A stretch of 64,000 nucleotides of DNA from JAUQQI01 sp042408785 (GTDB lineage: Bacteria > Chloroflexota > Dehalococcoidia > JAUQQI01), in contig JBHOQU010000032.1 in NCBI GenBank assembly GCA_042408785.1, forward strand, positions 54,234-118,233, given 5' to 3'. The notes beneath the pieces were generated by a model. That model searched no databases, was not told where the DNA came from, and saw only the letters and a list, made by a program, of their open reading frames with translations. Each line of letters starts with the position of its first letter. Position 1 is the first letter of the stretch. Made by a program: the position numbers and the translations under genes. Below are positions 41,686 to 50,072 of this stretch, piece after piece.

Positions 41686-42064
41686 GGTTTAAGGCCCGGC
41701 CGCAGTGTAGGCAGAGCTTGCGGATCTGCGTCTGGCAGTCGGGGCAGAGCAGAAAGTCCTTTTCGAGGTGCCGCTTGCAGGTCGGGCACGCCTCCTGGTC
41801 TTCTACCTCCCGGAGCAGGGCCTCTTCGGCCAGGGACCGCTGGAAGGCCTCGGCCAGGGTCTCCGGGGGCCGGACCAGGAAGTAAACCAGGAGCCCGGCC
41901 GGGCCGAAAACCAGCGCAAGCAGGGCCGAGAAGACCTGTACGAACGGGTCTCGGCTTCGGAGGCGAATGTCCCGGTAGGTCCAGATGACCAGGGCCAGCC
42001 AGAAAGCCGCAATGTAGGCCCCCAAAAGGGCGAGGGCGAGTTGAACCAGAAAGTCCAGGCTCAT
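41645..42064 (-). CDS. Membrane-anchored double zinc ribbon protein
   Basis: In this 139-residue protein, two hydrophobic helices (about residues 5-28 and 43-63) precede a short coiled region. Two zinc ribbons built from CPTC, CPDC, CLHC and CPYC knuckles follow at about 88-135, facing the cytoplasm. The layout resembles phospholipase-D-nuclease-like N-terminal membrane segments fused to a zinc ribbon. No catalytic residues are visible, and a scaffolding or sensor role is possible. The ATG at 42064 is eight bases after the MFS stop. Confidence 0.78.
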   Translation of the reverse strand: MSLDFLVQLALALLGAYIAAFWLALVIWTYRDIRLRSRDPFVQVFSALLALVFGPAGLLVYFLVRPPETLAEAFQRSLAEEALLREVEDQEACPTCKRHLEKDFLLCPDCQTQIRKLCLHCGRALNLKWKVCPYCAAEQ

Positions 42065-42071
42065 TTCGCTG

Positions 42072-43301
42072 TTAAGTCCCGTCGGCGGTCTGCTTCTGGG
42101 GCGGACGCCGCCAGGTTTCGGCGGCGAGCAGGGCGAAGGCGGCGGCCCCAATCCCCCGGAAAGCCGTGGCCGCGGCCAGGGCGGCATCGACCCCGAGCAG
42201 GTCACTCAGACCCCCCAGCAGGGGCGGCCCGACCACCAGCCCCACGTCCGCCAGGGTTCGGTAAAGGGCCAGGGCCAGGCTGAGCTGGCCGGGCGCGGCG
42301 ACATCCGAAACGTAGGCCGTCGAAGCCGGGCCGCTCAGGCCGGACCCCAGGCCCAGCAGGAGGCCGCCGGCCCAGAACTGGGCCGGCGGCCCCTCCAGGG
42401 ATAGCAGTAAAAGGCCGAAGGTGTCCAGCAGGCTTCCGGGCACCACCGAGGCCTTCCGGCCGAGGCGGTCCGAAAGAATCCCGCCCACCGGGATGGTCAG
42501 CAAATTCATGGCGGCAACGGTGCCGAAAAGCACCCCCAGCTGGGACGGGCTCAGGCCGAACCGGTCCCGACCCAGGACCGGCAGGAGGGTTTGCTGGACA
42601 CCGCCCCGGGTAAAGAATACCCCAAAGGCGATAAGGCTTATCAGGATAAAATTGCGGTTCGCAAGAAGCAGCGCCAGCCCCCCCGAACGGCTGCCCCCGG
42701 CCGGCCGGGGGTCAACGGCCGCCGGCCGGGGCTCCGGGACGTTAAAAAAGACCCAGAGGGCAGCCGCGGCGCTGGCCGCGCCGATGGCAAAAAAAGGCAC
42801 CCGCAGGCCCAGCAGGTCGGCCAGAAACCCGCCCGGAACCGGACCAAGGGTTATCCCGAGCAGAAAGCAGCTCTGGTAGACGCTCATATAGCGGCCGCGG
42901 GTGGCCGGGGTGCTCACGTCGGCCACATAGGTGAGGGCCGACGTGATGAACAGGGCCGACCCGACCCCGCTCAGCACGCGGGCGGCCACCAGCTGTTCGA
43001 AGGATTCCGCCAGGCCCGAAAGCAGGCCCCCAAGGGTTGAAACCAGCGACCCGAGGAAGAGCACCCGCCGCCGGCCGAGCCGGCCGGCCAGAATTCCGGC
43101 CGGCAAGTTGGCCACCAGCCGGGCGATGCCGAACCCCGCCACCAGCAGTCCCACGAGGGATAAGGATACCCCGAAGCTCTGCGCGTAGAGGGGCAGCACC
43201 GGGCTTACGATGCCTTGGGAGAGGGTCATCAGGGCGGTGGCGACCCCGAGCCCCAGCACCCGCAGAAAGGTCGGGTCTAAGCTCCCAGGCCCAAGCTTCA
43301 A
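42072..43301 (-). CDS. Major facilitator superfamily transporter (drug/multi-efflux-like)
   Basis: This 409-residue carrier has twelve helices. The loop 2-3 motif is AGRLGRRRVLF (about residues 67-77), repeated as SDRLGRKASVV in the second half. Motif C-like GITLGPVPGGFLAD lies in helix 5, a mark of antiporters. The TTG start overlaps the stop of the AstE-like gene as TTGA. The longer open frame upstream is the antisense shadow of that gene. The likely role is proton-driven export of a small molecule. Confidence 0.86.
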   Translation of the reverse strand: MKLGPGSLDPTFLRVLGLGVATALMTLSQGIVSPVLPLYAQSFGVSLSLVGLLVAGFGIARLVANLPAGILAGRLGRRRVLFLGSLVSTLGGLLSGLAESFEQLVAARVLSGVGSALFITSALTYVADVSTPATRGRYMSVYQSCFLLGITLGPVPGGFLADLLGLRVPFFAIGAASAAAALWVFFNVPEPRPAAVDPRPAGGSRSGGLALLLANRNFILISLIAFGVFFTRGGVQQTLLPVLGRDRFGLSPSQLGVLFGTVAAMNLLTIPVGGILSDRLGRKASVVPGSLLDTFGLLLLSLEGPPAQFWAGGLLLGLGSGLSGPASTAYVSDVAAPGQLSLALALYRTLADVGLVVGPPLLGGLSDLLGVDAALAAATAFRGIGAAAFALLAAETWRRPPQKQTADGT

Positions 43302-44233
43302 TTTGCCAGCATGCCCTGGGCGGCCAGGATTTGCCGGACTATCTCCAGATGGAAGCCGACCCGGTGCCCCAGCGGAAGCTGGGTTGACGTCTCGACCAGC
43401 ACGGTGATGAGGGGGCCATAGGTTCGGGCCAGCATGTTGGTGCTGGTCCCCCCGTAGCCGTCCCGGCGCTCGCTGGGCAGGGGCGTCGGCGGACAGTTGG
43501 GGGGCGGCGGGGAACCACCGGGGCGGCCGAACACCAGCAGGGTAAACCGCTCTTTGCCCGTCAGCCGGTCGTTCAGCCGGTCCACAATTGGCCCGAGCAG
43601 GTCCACCGCCTGGGGCTTGTTGGTGACCGCCACCGTTTGCCCCAGGAAAGCCGTGCTCGGGCAAACCCGGTCCTGGTAAAATCCCCAGGATTCGTGCAGG
43701 TCGACGAATACCTGCACCCCGTACTCGCCCACCAGGCGGGTAATCTCCCAGGCGAGGCGCTCCATGGGCAGCCCATCCGGCCGGCCGGGGTAGAGCCGAT
43801 TCAGGTCGCCCAGCTCCGGGAGCGTCCGGACGAAGTGATTGATGGCCACCACGTTGGCCCGGGGTATCACCAGCAGCCGACCTCGGTCGGGGACGAGGTC
43901 GGCCAACTGCTCGGCGGCCTGCCAGCCGGCAGGTTCGTTGCCGTGGGTGCCCCCGACCACCATGACGGCCGGACCGGGCTCGGGCCCGGTGTTAATATAG
44001 AGCAGGGTTTCGTAGGGTTCGCCGGCCAAGAGCGGCCGGACCGCCACTCCCGGCTCCCACCGGGCCACGGCAGGCCCGGGGGTGGGCTCGGGGGCCGGGG
44101 TGGCTTCCAGGAGGGGTTCGGCCGGCTCGGGGCCGGCCGGTGTGGGCCCGTCGGCGACGGCCGGCAGGGCCATGAAGAGAACGGCGGCCGCCATCAGGGC
44201 GGTGAAAAGGCGAGGTGCCATCAGCAAAATCAT
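43298..44233 (-). CDS. Secreted AstE/aspartoacylase-like (M14-type) zinc hydrolase
   Basis: This 311-residue protein has a cleavable-looking signal (residues 5-28) and a Pro/Glu-rich linker to about residue 60. The metallohydrolase domain that follows shows GGTHGNEPAGW with the zinc His and Glu, the DLNRLYPG substrate loop, FVDLHES with the second His, and a late VETSTQLPLGHRV segment supplying the catalytic Glu. Succinylglutamate desuccinylases and peptidoglycan carboxypeptidases share this fold. Export suggests a cell-wall or extracellular peptide substrate. The ATG is preceded by GAAGG. Confidence 0.85.
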   Translation of the reverse strand: MILLMAPRLFTALMAAAVLFMALPAVADGPTPAGPEPAEPLLEATPAPEPTPGPAVARWEPGVAVRPLLAGEPYETLLYINTGPEPGPAVMVVGGTHGNEPAGWQAAEQLADLVPDRGRLLVIPRANVVAINHFVRTLPELGDLNRLYPGRPDGLPMERLAWEITRLVGEYGVQVFVDLHESWGFYQDRVCPSTAFLGQTVAVTNKPQAVDLLGPIVDRLNDRLTGKERFTLLVFGRPGGSPPPPNCPPTPLPSERRDGYGGTSTNMLARTYGPLITVLVETSTQLPLGHRVGFHLEIVRQILAAQGMLAN

Positions 44234-44260
44234 ATAGCCTTCGGAGGGAGTCGGACAACT

Positions 44261-45343
44261 ATGGCGACAGGACCGGAAACCAGGCTGATTCGGGTGCCGG
44301 TTGAACGGCTGCGGGCCTTCTGCGAGGCGGCCCTTAAGAAGGCCGGCCTGACCGAAGAGGATGCCCGGCTGGTGGCCGACACCCTGGTTGAGGCCGACCT
44401 GCGGGGTGTGCACTCCCACGGGCTGATTCTGCTGGTGCGCTACTGCCGGGGCCTTTTAAAGGGCTACGTAAATCCCAGGCCCAATGTCCGGGTCGAGCGC
44501 CGGGTCGGGGCCGCCGCCCTGATAAACGGGGACAACGGCCTGGGCCAGATCCCTTCGGTAAAGGCTATGGACCTGGCCGTCGAGCTTGCCGAGACTTACG
44601 GGACGGCAACCGTTGCGGTCTACAACAGCAACCATTTTGGGGCGGCCGCCTACTATGCCCTGCGGGCCGTTCCCCACCGGATGGTCGGCTTTGCCGCCAC
44701 CAATGCGCCGCCGGTGATGCCCCTTTATGGGGGCCGGGACCCCGTCATCGGCAACAACCCCTTATGCTGGGCGATTCCGGCCGGGGCGGAGCCGCCCATT
44801 GTGCTGGACATGGCCTGTTCGGCCTCATCCCGGGGCAAGATTCGGGTTTTAGCCCAGCGGGGCGAGCCGATCCCCCTGGGCTGGGCTTTGGATGCCGAGG
44901 GCCGGCCCACCACCGACCCGGTGGCGGCCCTGGCCGGGGTAATGCTGCCGGTGGGGGGCTACAAGGGTGCCGGGCTGGCGGTGGTGGTGGAGGCCCTGGC
45001 CGGGGGCTTAAGCGGGGCAAGGTTTGGGTTTGAGATTGAGACCAACACCGTTCAGGCCTGGGATCCCCAGGAGTCGTGGCAGGTCGGGCATCTTTTTCAG
45101 GCGATAAAGGTTGAGGCCTTTATGCCCTTTGAGGAGTTTGGGGCCCGGGTGGACCGGCTGATTCGGTTTTTAAGGTCTGGGCGGCCTGCGCCCGGGGCCG
45201 AAAGGGTTTATCTGCCCGGGGAGCCGGAACATCTTTCGCGGGCGGATGCCCTGGCCAACGGGATTCCCTTTGAGGAGGCCGACCTTCACTGGGCCAAGGT
45301 TGTAGCCGAAGACCTAGGCATCGAGCCCCTCAGGGTGGAGTGA
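44261..45343 (+). CDS. Ldh family (malate/L-lactate dehydrogenase-like) oxidoreductase
   Basis: This 360-residue NAD(P)-dependent enzyme belongs to the family of sulfolactate, ureidoglycolate, 2,3-diketogulonate and malate dehydrogenases. SHGLILLVRYC, the catalytic-His region NSNHFGAAAYY, the FAATNAPPVMPLYGG segment and the glycine-rich LPVGGYKGAGLA are diagnostic. Its start is only 27 bases from the divergent AstE-like gene, so the promoters of both must lie inside each other's coding DNA or be unusually compact. The substrate is not known. Confidence 0.9.
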   Translation: MATGPETRLIRVPVERLRAFCEAALKKAGLTEEDARLVADTLVEADLRGVHSHGLILLVRYCRGLLKGYVNPRPNVRVERRVGAAALINGDNGLGQIPSVKAMDLAVELAETYGTATVAVYNSNHFGAAAYYALRAVPHRMVGFAATNAPPVMPLYGGRDPVIGNNPLCWAIPAGAEPPIVLDMACSASSRGKIRVLAQRGEPIPLGWALDAEGRPTTDPVAALAGVMLPVGGYKGAGLAVVVEALAGGLSGARFGFEIETNTVQAWDPQESWQVGHLFQAIKVEAFMPFEEFGARVDRLIRFLRSGRPAPGAERVYLPGEPEHLSRADALANGIPFEEADLHWAKVVAEDLGIEPLRVE

Positions 45344-45805
45344 AGGGCCGGGCCGCCGGACCCGGGCCATCAGGTAGGCGTCCGCGAACTCGCCGTTCCG
45401 GTACCCGAAAGCGGCGGCCCGGCCCTCGACCAGAGGCGGATGGCCGGCTCATTGTCCACCCAGGCGTCCAGCTCGAGCCGGACCAGGTTGGGCCAGTTGT
45501 CGGCCAGGTCCAGGGCGGTGCCCGCCCCCTTGCCCTGCCAGTCGTCCCGTACGGCCATGGCGACCCGGCCCCCGGGGCGGCGTCGGGGAAAGTTGGGGAA
45601 GGTAAAAAGGTTTAAAAACCCCGACCACCTCCTCCCCGACACAGGCGACCAGGGTGTAGGTGCCCTCGGGCGCCTCGGCCAGCCGCTTGCGCCAGCGCTC
45701 GGCCGCCGGGAAGGGCAGACGGCCCGGGGGCCCGCAAAGACCACAGTCTGTCGGCTCGGCGTGCCGGACAAGGACCGACGCCGTTTCCGCCGGCCGGGTC
45801 CTTAC
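45314..45805 (-). pseudogene. GNAT acetyltransferase remnant with two frameshifts
   Basis: Three consecutive frames each encode part of one GNAT protein. The N-terminal piece ends at LVACVGEEVVGV (about 45624). The middle piece runs NLFTFPNFPRRRPGGR, then DDWQGKGAGTAL and VDNEPAIRLW (about 45620-45440). The C-terminal piece is FGYRNGEFADAYLMARV in the third frame, ending at TAG 45316-45314. The shifts fall at a GGGGTTTTT run and near 45425. Several residues expected after GTAL also seem missing. No good start codon is present. It is either a decaying gene or damaged by sequence errors. It overlaps the end of the Ldh gene. Confidence 0.72.
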
Positions 45806-46686
45806 GGGGCCTGGGCGCCGGTGGGCCGGCGCCGAAGCCGTCGGCGGGCGAAGGCGGCGCCCAGGCCGGCCAGAACCCAGGCCCACCAAAGGAAGACCGC
45901 CCCCTGAACGACCACGTCGGCGACCCGGGTAAGGAATACCAGGGACCGGTTCCAGGCCTGGACGACGGCCTGGATGGGGTCCCAGGCCGGCCCTTCCTGG
46001 GCCGCCGGGGGCACCTCGGTGAGCACGATGGTTATTGCGGCCAGGTCGCTCTGCCGGCGCAGGTACTCCATTCGGCCCTGGAGTCGCTCGATCTGGGCCC
46101 GAACCTCATCCAGCCGCTGGCGGACTTTAAGGATTTCGTCGACGGTGCGGGCCTGCTGGAGGAGCGCGAGGTACTGGGCCTCGACGGCCTGCAGGTTCCG
46201 CAGTTGGGCCGAAAGGTCGGAGTATTCCTCGGTGACGTCCCGGGAGGAGAGCTGTTCGCCCTTGACCTTGGTGCCCACGGCCCGGAGCTGTTCTAAGGTC
46301 CGGTTAAGTTCGGCCGCCGGCACCCGGATGGTCACCGTGGCTTGATTTTCGGCCACGTTGGACCCCACCACAAAGCCCCCGGCCGCCTGGGCAATCTGCT
46401 CGATGCGGCTTATGGCCGGCCGGAGCCGCCCCACCTCAAGCTGAAGGGTGACATTGTAGATGGTCATTCGGTCCAGGAACTGCGCGCCCGGCCCGGCCTG
46501 GTCGGCCTGGGTCGGCGGGCCCTCGGGGGCCAGGCCCCGCGCCGCGCCGGGAACCGGCTGGGGCCCAACGCCGACACCGCCTCCGGTCGGCCGCGCCGGG
46601 CCCGGCCGGAGAAGAACCGTCCCCAACCCCAGCAGTCCCACCGCAAGGACTGCCGCCAGCAAGATTATCCCCTTTAGCCTGCGCAT
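45802..46686 (-). CDS. DUF4349 domain protein
   Basis: This 294-residue membrane protein has an N-terminal helix (residues about 5-24), a Gly/Pro-rich linker, and a DUF4349 ectodomain with a repeated beta-rich part (YNVTLQLEV, ATVTIRVPA). A long coiled coil follows (about 145-215, heptads with LRNLQAVEAQYLALLQQA), and a C-terminal helix ends in an Arg-rich tail. Some relatives sit beside anti-sigma factors, but the function is unknown. The ATG at 46686 is favoured over the TTG at 46713 because GGAGGG lies at the right distance. Confidence 0.85.
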   Translation of the reverse strand: MRRLKGIILLAAVLAVGLLGLGTVLLRPGPARPTGGGVGVGPQPVPGAARGLAPEGPPTQADQAGPGAQFLDRMTIYNVTLQLEVGRLRPAISRIEQIAQAAGGFVVGSNVAENQATVTIRVPAAELNRTLEQLRAVGTKVKGEQLSSRDVTEEYSDLSAQLRNLQAVEAQYLALLQQARTVDEILKVRQRLDEVRAQIERLQGRMEYLRRQSDLAAITIVLTEVPPAAQEGPAWDPIQAVVQAWNRSLVFLTRVADVVVQGAVFLWWAWVLAGLGAAFARRRLRRRPTGAQAP

Positions 46687-46759
46687 TTTCCGGCCCTCCG
46701 AACTCTGTTTCAACAGTAAGACGTTTCAGGGGGCCGAAAAGTTCCCGCCGGCCGGGCCC

Positions 46760-46789
46760 TTGAATCCGGGACCGGCCGGGCTTTAGACT
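46760..46789 (+). promoter_or_regulatory. Probable promoter of the nucleoside phosphorylase gene
   Basis: TTGAAT (46760-46765) and TAGACT (46784-46789) are 18 bases apart and would start transcription about 14 bases before the ATG at 46810. Both hexamers deviate from the consensus. Confidence 0.45.
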
Positions 46790-46809
46790 CTTGCGGGCGA
46801 CTTGAGGCG

Positions 46810-48114
46810 ATGCGGGCCATCGACCTCATCTACAAAAAGCGCACCGGCCTTGAGCTTACCCCGGCCGAGCTGGAATACCTGGTCTTCGGGTACCTTCGGG
46901 ACGAAATCCCCGACTACCAGATGGCCGCCTTCTTGATGGCCGTCTGCTGGCGGGGCATGACCCGGGCGGAGACCTTCGCCCTGACGGACGCCATGCTGCG
47001 CAGCGGCCGACAGCTGGACCTCTCGGCCTTGGGAGTCGTCGCCGACAAGCACAGCACCGGCGGGGTGGGGGACAAGGTGAGCCTGGTGGTGGTTCCCCTA
47101 GTGGCTGCTCTGGGGGTGCCGGTGGCCAAGATGTCGGGCCGGGGCCTTGGCCACACCGGCGGAACCCTGGACAAGCTTGAGTCCTTCCCCGGTTTGCGGG
47201 TGGAGCTCTCCGAGGGGGAGTTTCTGGCCCAGCTCGGGCGGGTCGGGGCGGTGGTCGCCGGCCAAAGCCCCGAGCTGGCCCCGGCCGACGCCAAAATCTA
47301 CGCCCTGCGGGACGCCACTGCCACCGTCGACTCGATCCCCCTGATCGCCGCCAGCATCATGAGCAAGAAGCTGGCCGCCGGTGCTCAGGTCATTGTCCTC
47401 GACGTGAAGGTAGGCAGTGGGGCCTTCATGCGGCGGCGGTCCCAGGCCGAGCGGCTGGCCCGCCTTCTGGTGGAGATCGGCCGGACGGCCGGCCGCAAGG
47501 TCGAGGCCGTCCTTACGGACATGAACCAGCCCCTGGGTCGGGCGGTGGGCAATGCCCTCGAGGTTAAGGAGGCGATCGTAACGCTGAGGGGCGAGGGACC
47601 CGAGGACCTGGTGGCCGTCTGCACCGAACTGGCCGGCCGGATGCTCTGGCTGGCAGGCCGCTACCCGGACCTGGAGGCGGGCCGCCGGGCCGCCCGGTCG
47701 GTGCTAGCGGAGGGGTCGGCCCTGGGCAAGCTTGCCGACCTGGTGGCCGCCCAGGGTGGGGACCCGGCCCTGGTGTGGGAGCCGGAGCGCCTGCCGGCCG
47801 CCCCGTTGCGCCGGACCGTAATTGCCCGCCAGCCGGGCTATATCACCCGGCTGGATGCCCGGAGGGTGGGGGAGGCGGCCGTGAAGCTCGGGGCGGGCCG
47901 GGCGAAAAAGGGCGACCCCATCGACCACCGGGTGGGGTTTGTCTTTCACCGAAAGCGGGGCGACTGGGTGACGCCGGGCGAACCCCTCTTCGAAGTCCAT
48001 GCCCGGACCGAATCCGAGGCCGAACTGGCCGCCGCGGCCGTCCTGGAGGCTATCGGCCTTGGGGACCGACGGCCGCCCACCCGGCCGGTGGTGCTGGGAA
48101 CGGCTGCAACCTAG
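46810..48114 (+). CDS. Pyrimidine-nucleoside (thymidine) phosphorylase
   Basis: This 434-residue enzyme cleaves pyrimidine nucleosides with phosphate in salvage. KHSTGGVGDKVSL holds phosphate-binding residues, and MSGRGLGHTGGTLDKLESFPG is the family signature. The N-terminal helical domain and the C-terminal small domain with HRVGFVFHRKRGDWV are complete. DeoA and the broader-specificity Pdp types cannot be separated by eye. The stop shares CTAG with the convergent SH3 gene. Confidence 0.94.
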   Translation: MRAIDLIYKKRTGLELTPAELEYLVFGYLRDEIPDYQMAAFLMAVCWRGMTRAETFALTDAMLRSGRQLDLSALGVVADKHSTGGVGDKVSLVVVPLVAALGVPVAKMSGRGLGHTGGTLDKLESFPGLRVELSEGEFLAQLGRVGAVVAGQSPELAPADAKIYALRDATATVDSIPLIAASIMSKKLAAGAQVIVLDVKVGSGAFMRRRSQAERLARLLVEIGRTAGRKVEAVLTDMNQPLGRAVGNALEVKEAIVTLRGEGPEDLVAVCTELAGRMLWLAGRYPDLEAGRRAARSVLAEGSALGKLADLVAAQGGDPALVWEPERLPAAPLRRTVIARQPGYITRLDARRVGEAAVKLGAGRAKKGDPIDHRVGFVFHRKRGDWVTPGEPLFEVHARTESEAELAAAAVLEAIGLGDRRPPTRPVVLGTAAT

Positions 48115-48722
48115 GGCTGGCGTTCGACCCAGCCGACGTAGGCCCAGCCCATCTGCCCGGTGGCAACCACCTTGACCTTGTACCACTTGGCCGGCGATTC
48201 CTGCTTCTGGTCGAGGACCTCGCCAGCCTTGCTGTCGTGAAGCTCAAGGCGGGCGCCCATGGGCACAAAAGCCAGCCGCTCCGAACCGGCGGCGGCATCC
48301 GCCCGGAGCCAGAAGTCGATCTTAGCCGTGGCCGGATACGGCGGTCCGGCCGGCTGGCCGCCCCGGGCCCCTGCAAGGTTGGAGATGGCCAGAAAACCGG
48401 CGATTATCAGCGCAAAGCTGAGCACCACCAGGCCGATCAGGCCGTAGAGCCGCATGGAGTGTCGCCTCCGAACCCGTTGAACTTCCGGCGGAAGCCCGGT
48501 GGCCCGGACGGTGGCCGGCTGCCAGTAGTCGGTGTGGAGCATCTGGACGCACCGGTGGTCGTACTGGTCCACCAGCGCCAGCTCCCGCTCCCCCCGGAGC
48601 AGCGGATGCCGACACCAGCCCTTGCCCCGCAGGGGCGACGCCTCGTAGAAATAGCAGGTTCCGCACCGCCGGCGGGCGGCCGACGGCGACGCCGCTTCAG
48701 GCAGCTGTGCCGGTTCGGCCAC
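48111..48722 (-). CDS. Membrane protein with cytoplasmic Cys4 motif and external SH3b domain
   Basis: This 203-residue protein contains an N-terminal C20-x2-C23-x13-C37-x20-C58 array (CGTCYFYEASPLRGKGWC and onward) that could bind zinc or an iron-sulfur cluster. A single helix spans about residues 91-115, and a bacterial SH3 domain follows (about 130-200, ending GQMGWAYVGWVERQ). The orientation (Cys inside, SH3b outside) follows from the positive residues before the helix. SH3b domains often bind peptidoglycan. The GTG has a strong AGGAGGTAAC site. It is the last gene of the rib transcript. No named family is recognised for the whole protein. Confidence 0.75.
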   Translation of the reverse strand: MAEPAQLPEAASPSAARRRCGTCYFYEASPLRGKGWCRHPLLRGERELALVDQYDHRCVQMLHTDYWQPATVRATGLPPEVQRVRRRHSMRLYGLIGLVVLSFALIIAGFLAISNLAGARGGQPAGPPYPATAKIDFWLRADAAAGSERLAFVPMGARLELHDSKAGEVLDQKQESPAKWYKVKVVATGQMGWAYVGWVERQP

Positions 48723-48758
48723 GTTACCTCCTGTCGCCGCGCAAGTTTAACCGATCTG

Positions 48759-49133
48759 CTAGCCGCTTTCAAGTCCCCGGAAGGCCCAGGAGAGCACGAG
48801 GCTTACCGCACTTACGACCAGGGCCCCAAGAAACGCCGCCCAGAAGTCCCGGACCGCAAACCCGAGCCCCAGGGCCCGGGCAACTTCGGCCGTAAGCCAG
48901 AACATTAAGGCGTTGATGACCAGCGTAAAAAGACCCAGGGTGAGCCAGTTGATCAGGCAGGTTACCAGGAGGGCTAAGGGCCGGATGAAGGCGTTCACCA
49001 GCCCGAAGATCAGGGCCACCAGCGCCACCGTCTCGAGCCGGCCGACGTCGAGCTCAACGCCGGGCACGACCCGGGCGGCCACCACCAGGCCCACGGCGTT
49101 GAGCACGAGCCTAACCAAAAAAGCCCGGATCAC
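48759..49133 (-). CDS. Phage holin family 4-type (DUF360) membrane protein
   Basis: This 124-residue protein has four membrane helices. It shows family features NAVGLVVAARVVPGV, LVNAFIRPLALLVTCLINWLTLG and a C-terminal AFLGALVVSAVSLVLS. Despite the holin label, chromosomal members are common, not phage-linked, and of unknown role. The GTG start is six bases after the GNAT stop, and a TATAAT overlaps that stop, so a separate leaderless transcript is conceivable. Confidence 0.85.
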   Translation of the reverse strand: MIRAFLVRLVLNAVGLVVAARVVPGVELDVGRLETVALVALIFGLVNAFIRPLALLVTCLINWLTLGLFTLVINALMFWLTAEVARALGLGFAVRDFWAAFLGALVVSAVSLVLSWAFRGLESG

Positions 49134-49139
49134 GCCCCA

Positions 49140-50072
49140 TTATACCCGCTTAAACATCCGGTCGAGTCGCCGTCTGGCTTCAAAATCCCACTGCGGGGGC
49201 GGCTCGAACCGGTCGGGGTCGGCCGCAACCTGCAAGGTTAGGGCCAGTCCGGCCTTGGCCTGGCCGACGACGGCCGAAAGGAAGTCCAGCCCCAGCGTCT
49301 CGGGCATCGCCGGCGCAAGCCAGATCCCCAGTCGGGGTCGGCCGAAGAGGGGCCGGTCCAGCCGCCCAAAGCCCAGGAGCCGACCGTCCACCTCGCAGAC
49401 CCAGCTCTGAATTCGCCGGCCGTAGAGCAGGAGGTCGGCCGGCCCGAGCCGCCCGAGCAGGGACCCTACCTGCCATTCCATCAGCCGGAGACGCCTCAGA
49501 ATCGGCGGGTCCAGGCCGGCCAGACTCCGATAGGTAACCCAGTAGCGAAACCCCCACGGGCGGAAGTTGGGGCTGCGAATAGGGAGAAGCTCCGGCACCC
49601 GGCCCCGGTACTCGACCAGCCGCTCTAAAAGCTCAAACCCGAGGGCCAGGTAAAGGTTCCGGGCCGGCAGGTTGTCGGTCTCGACGTCCAGAACTGCAAC
49701 CTGCCCGCCGGCCAGCCGGATTCGGTCCAGGGCCAGGGTCATCAGCCGGCGGGCGATGCCTCGCCGCCGGTAATCCGGGTGGACGGCCACGTTGAAAATG
49801 AGCCAGACCCGGGGCAGGTAAGGGAAGCGGGCAAAGTTGACATTGCCTACCACCCGCCCGTCTTCTTCCCAGACAATCCCGGGCCAGACCCCGTGCAGGA
49901 AGGGCTCGAAGGGGATGAGCAGGGGCCCGAGGCCGGCCAGGAAGCGCAGGTCCCGGAACCTGGCCGCCTCCTCCCCGAAGGCCAGCTCCATCAGGTCCAG
50001 GACGTCCCCCAGGTCGCGGCCGAAGCGGAAGGGCCGCGGGCCCCGGCGGCCGACGGGCCCGGCGACCGTCAA
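49140..50072 (-). CDS. GNAT family N-acetyltransferase
   Basis: This 310-residue protein has a GNAT domain in its first half. Motif A is NVAVHPDYRRRGIARRLMTLAL (acetyl-CoA pyrophosphate loop RRRGIA), followed by VLDVETDNLPARNLYLALGFE. The second half (about 170-310) is a less conserved domain that may be a second, degenerate GNAT fold. The substrate is unknown. The TTG start overlaps the ribH stop as TTGA, so it is translated with the riboflavin genes. Confidence 0.85.
   Translation of the reverse strand: MTVAGPVGRRGPRPFRFGRDLGDVLDLMELAFGEEAARFRDLRFLAGLGPLLIPFEPFLHGVWPGIVWEEDGRVVGNVNFARFPYLPRVWLIFNVAVHPDYRRRGIARRLMTLALDRIRLAGGQVAVLDVETDNLPARNLYLALGFELLERLVEYRGRVPELLPIRSPNFRPWGFRYWVTYRSLAGLDPPILRRLRLMEWQVGSLLGRLGPADLLLYGRRIQSWVCEVDGRLLGFGRLDRPLFGRPRLGIWLAPAMPETLGLDFLSAVVGQAKAGLALTLQVAADPDRFEPPPQWDFEARRRLDRMFKRV

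Noticed and set aside
43637..44260. N-terminal extension of the Ldh-family protein
   Set aside because: The extension is antisense to the conserved AstE-like hydrolase and has low-complexity composition. The ATG at 44261 has a good ribosome site.
48759..49133. Prophage remnant suggested by the holin-family protein
   Set aside because: No other phage gene is near. This family is widespread on chromosomes, and the gene sits inside a metabolic transcript.
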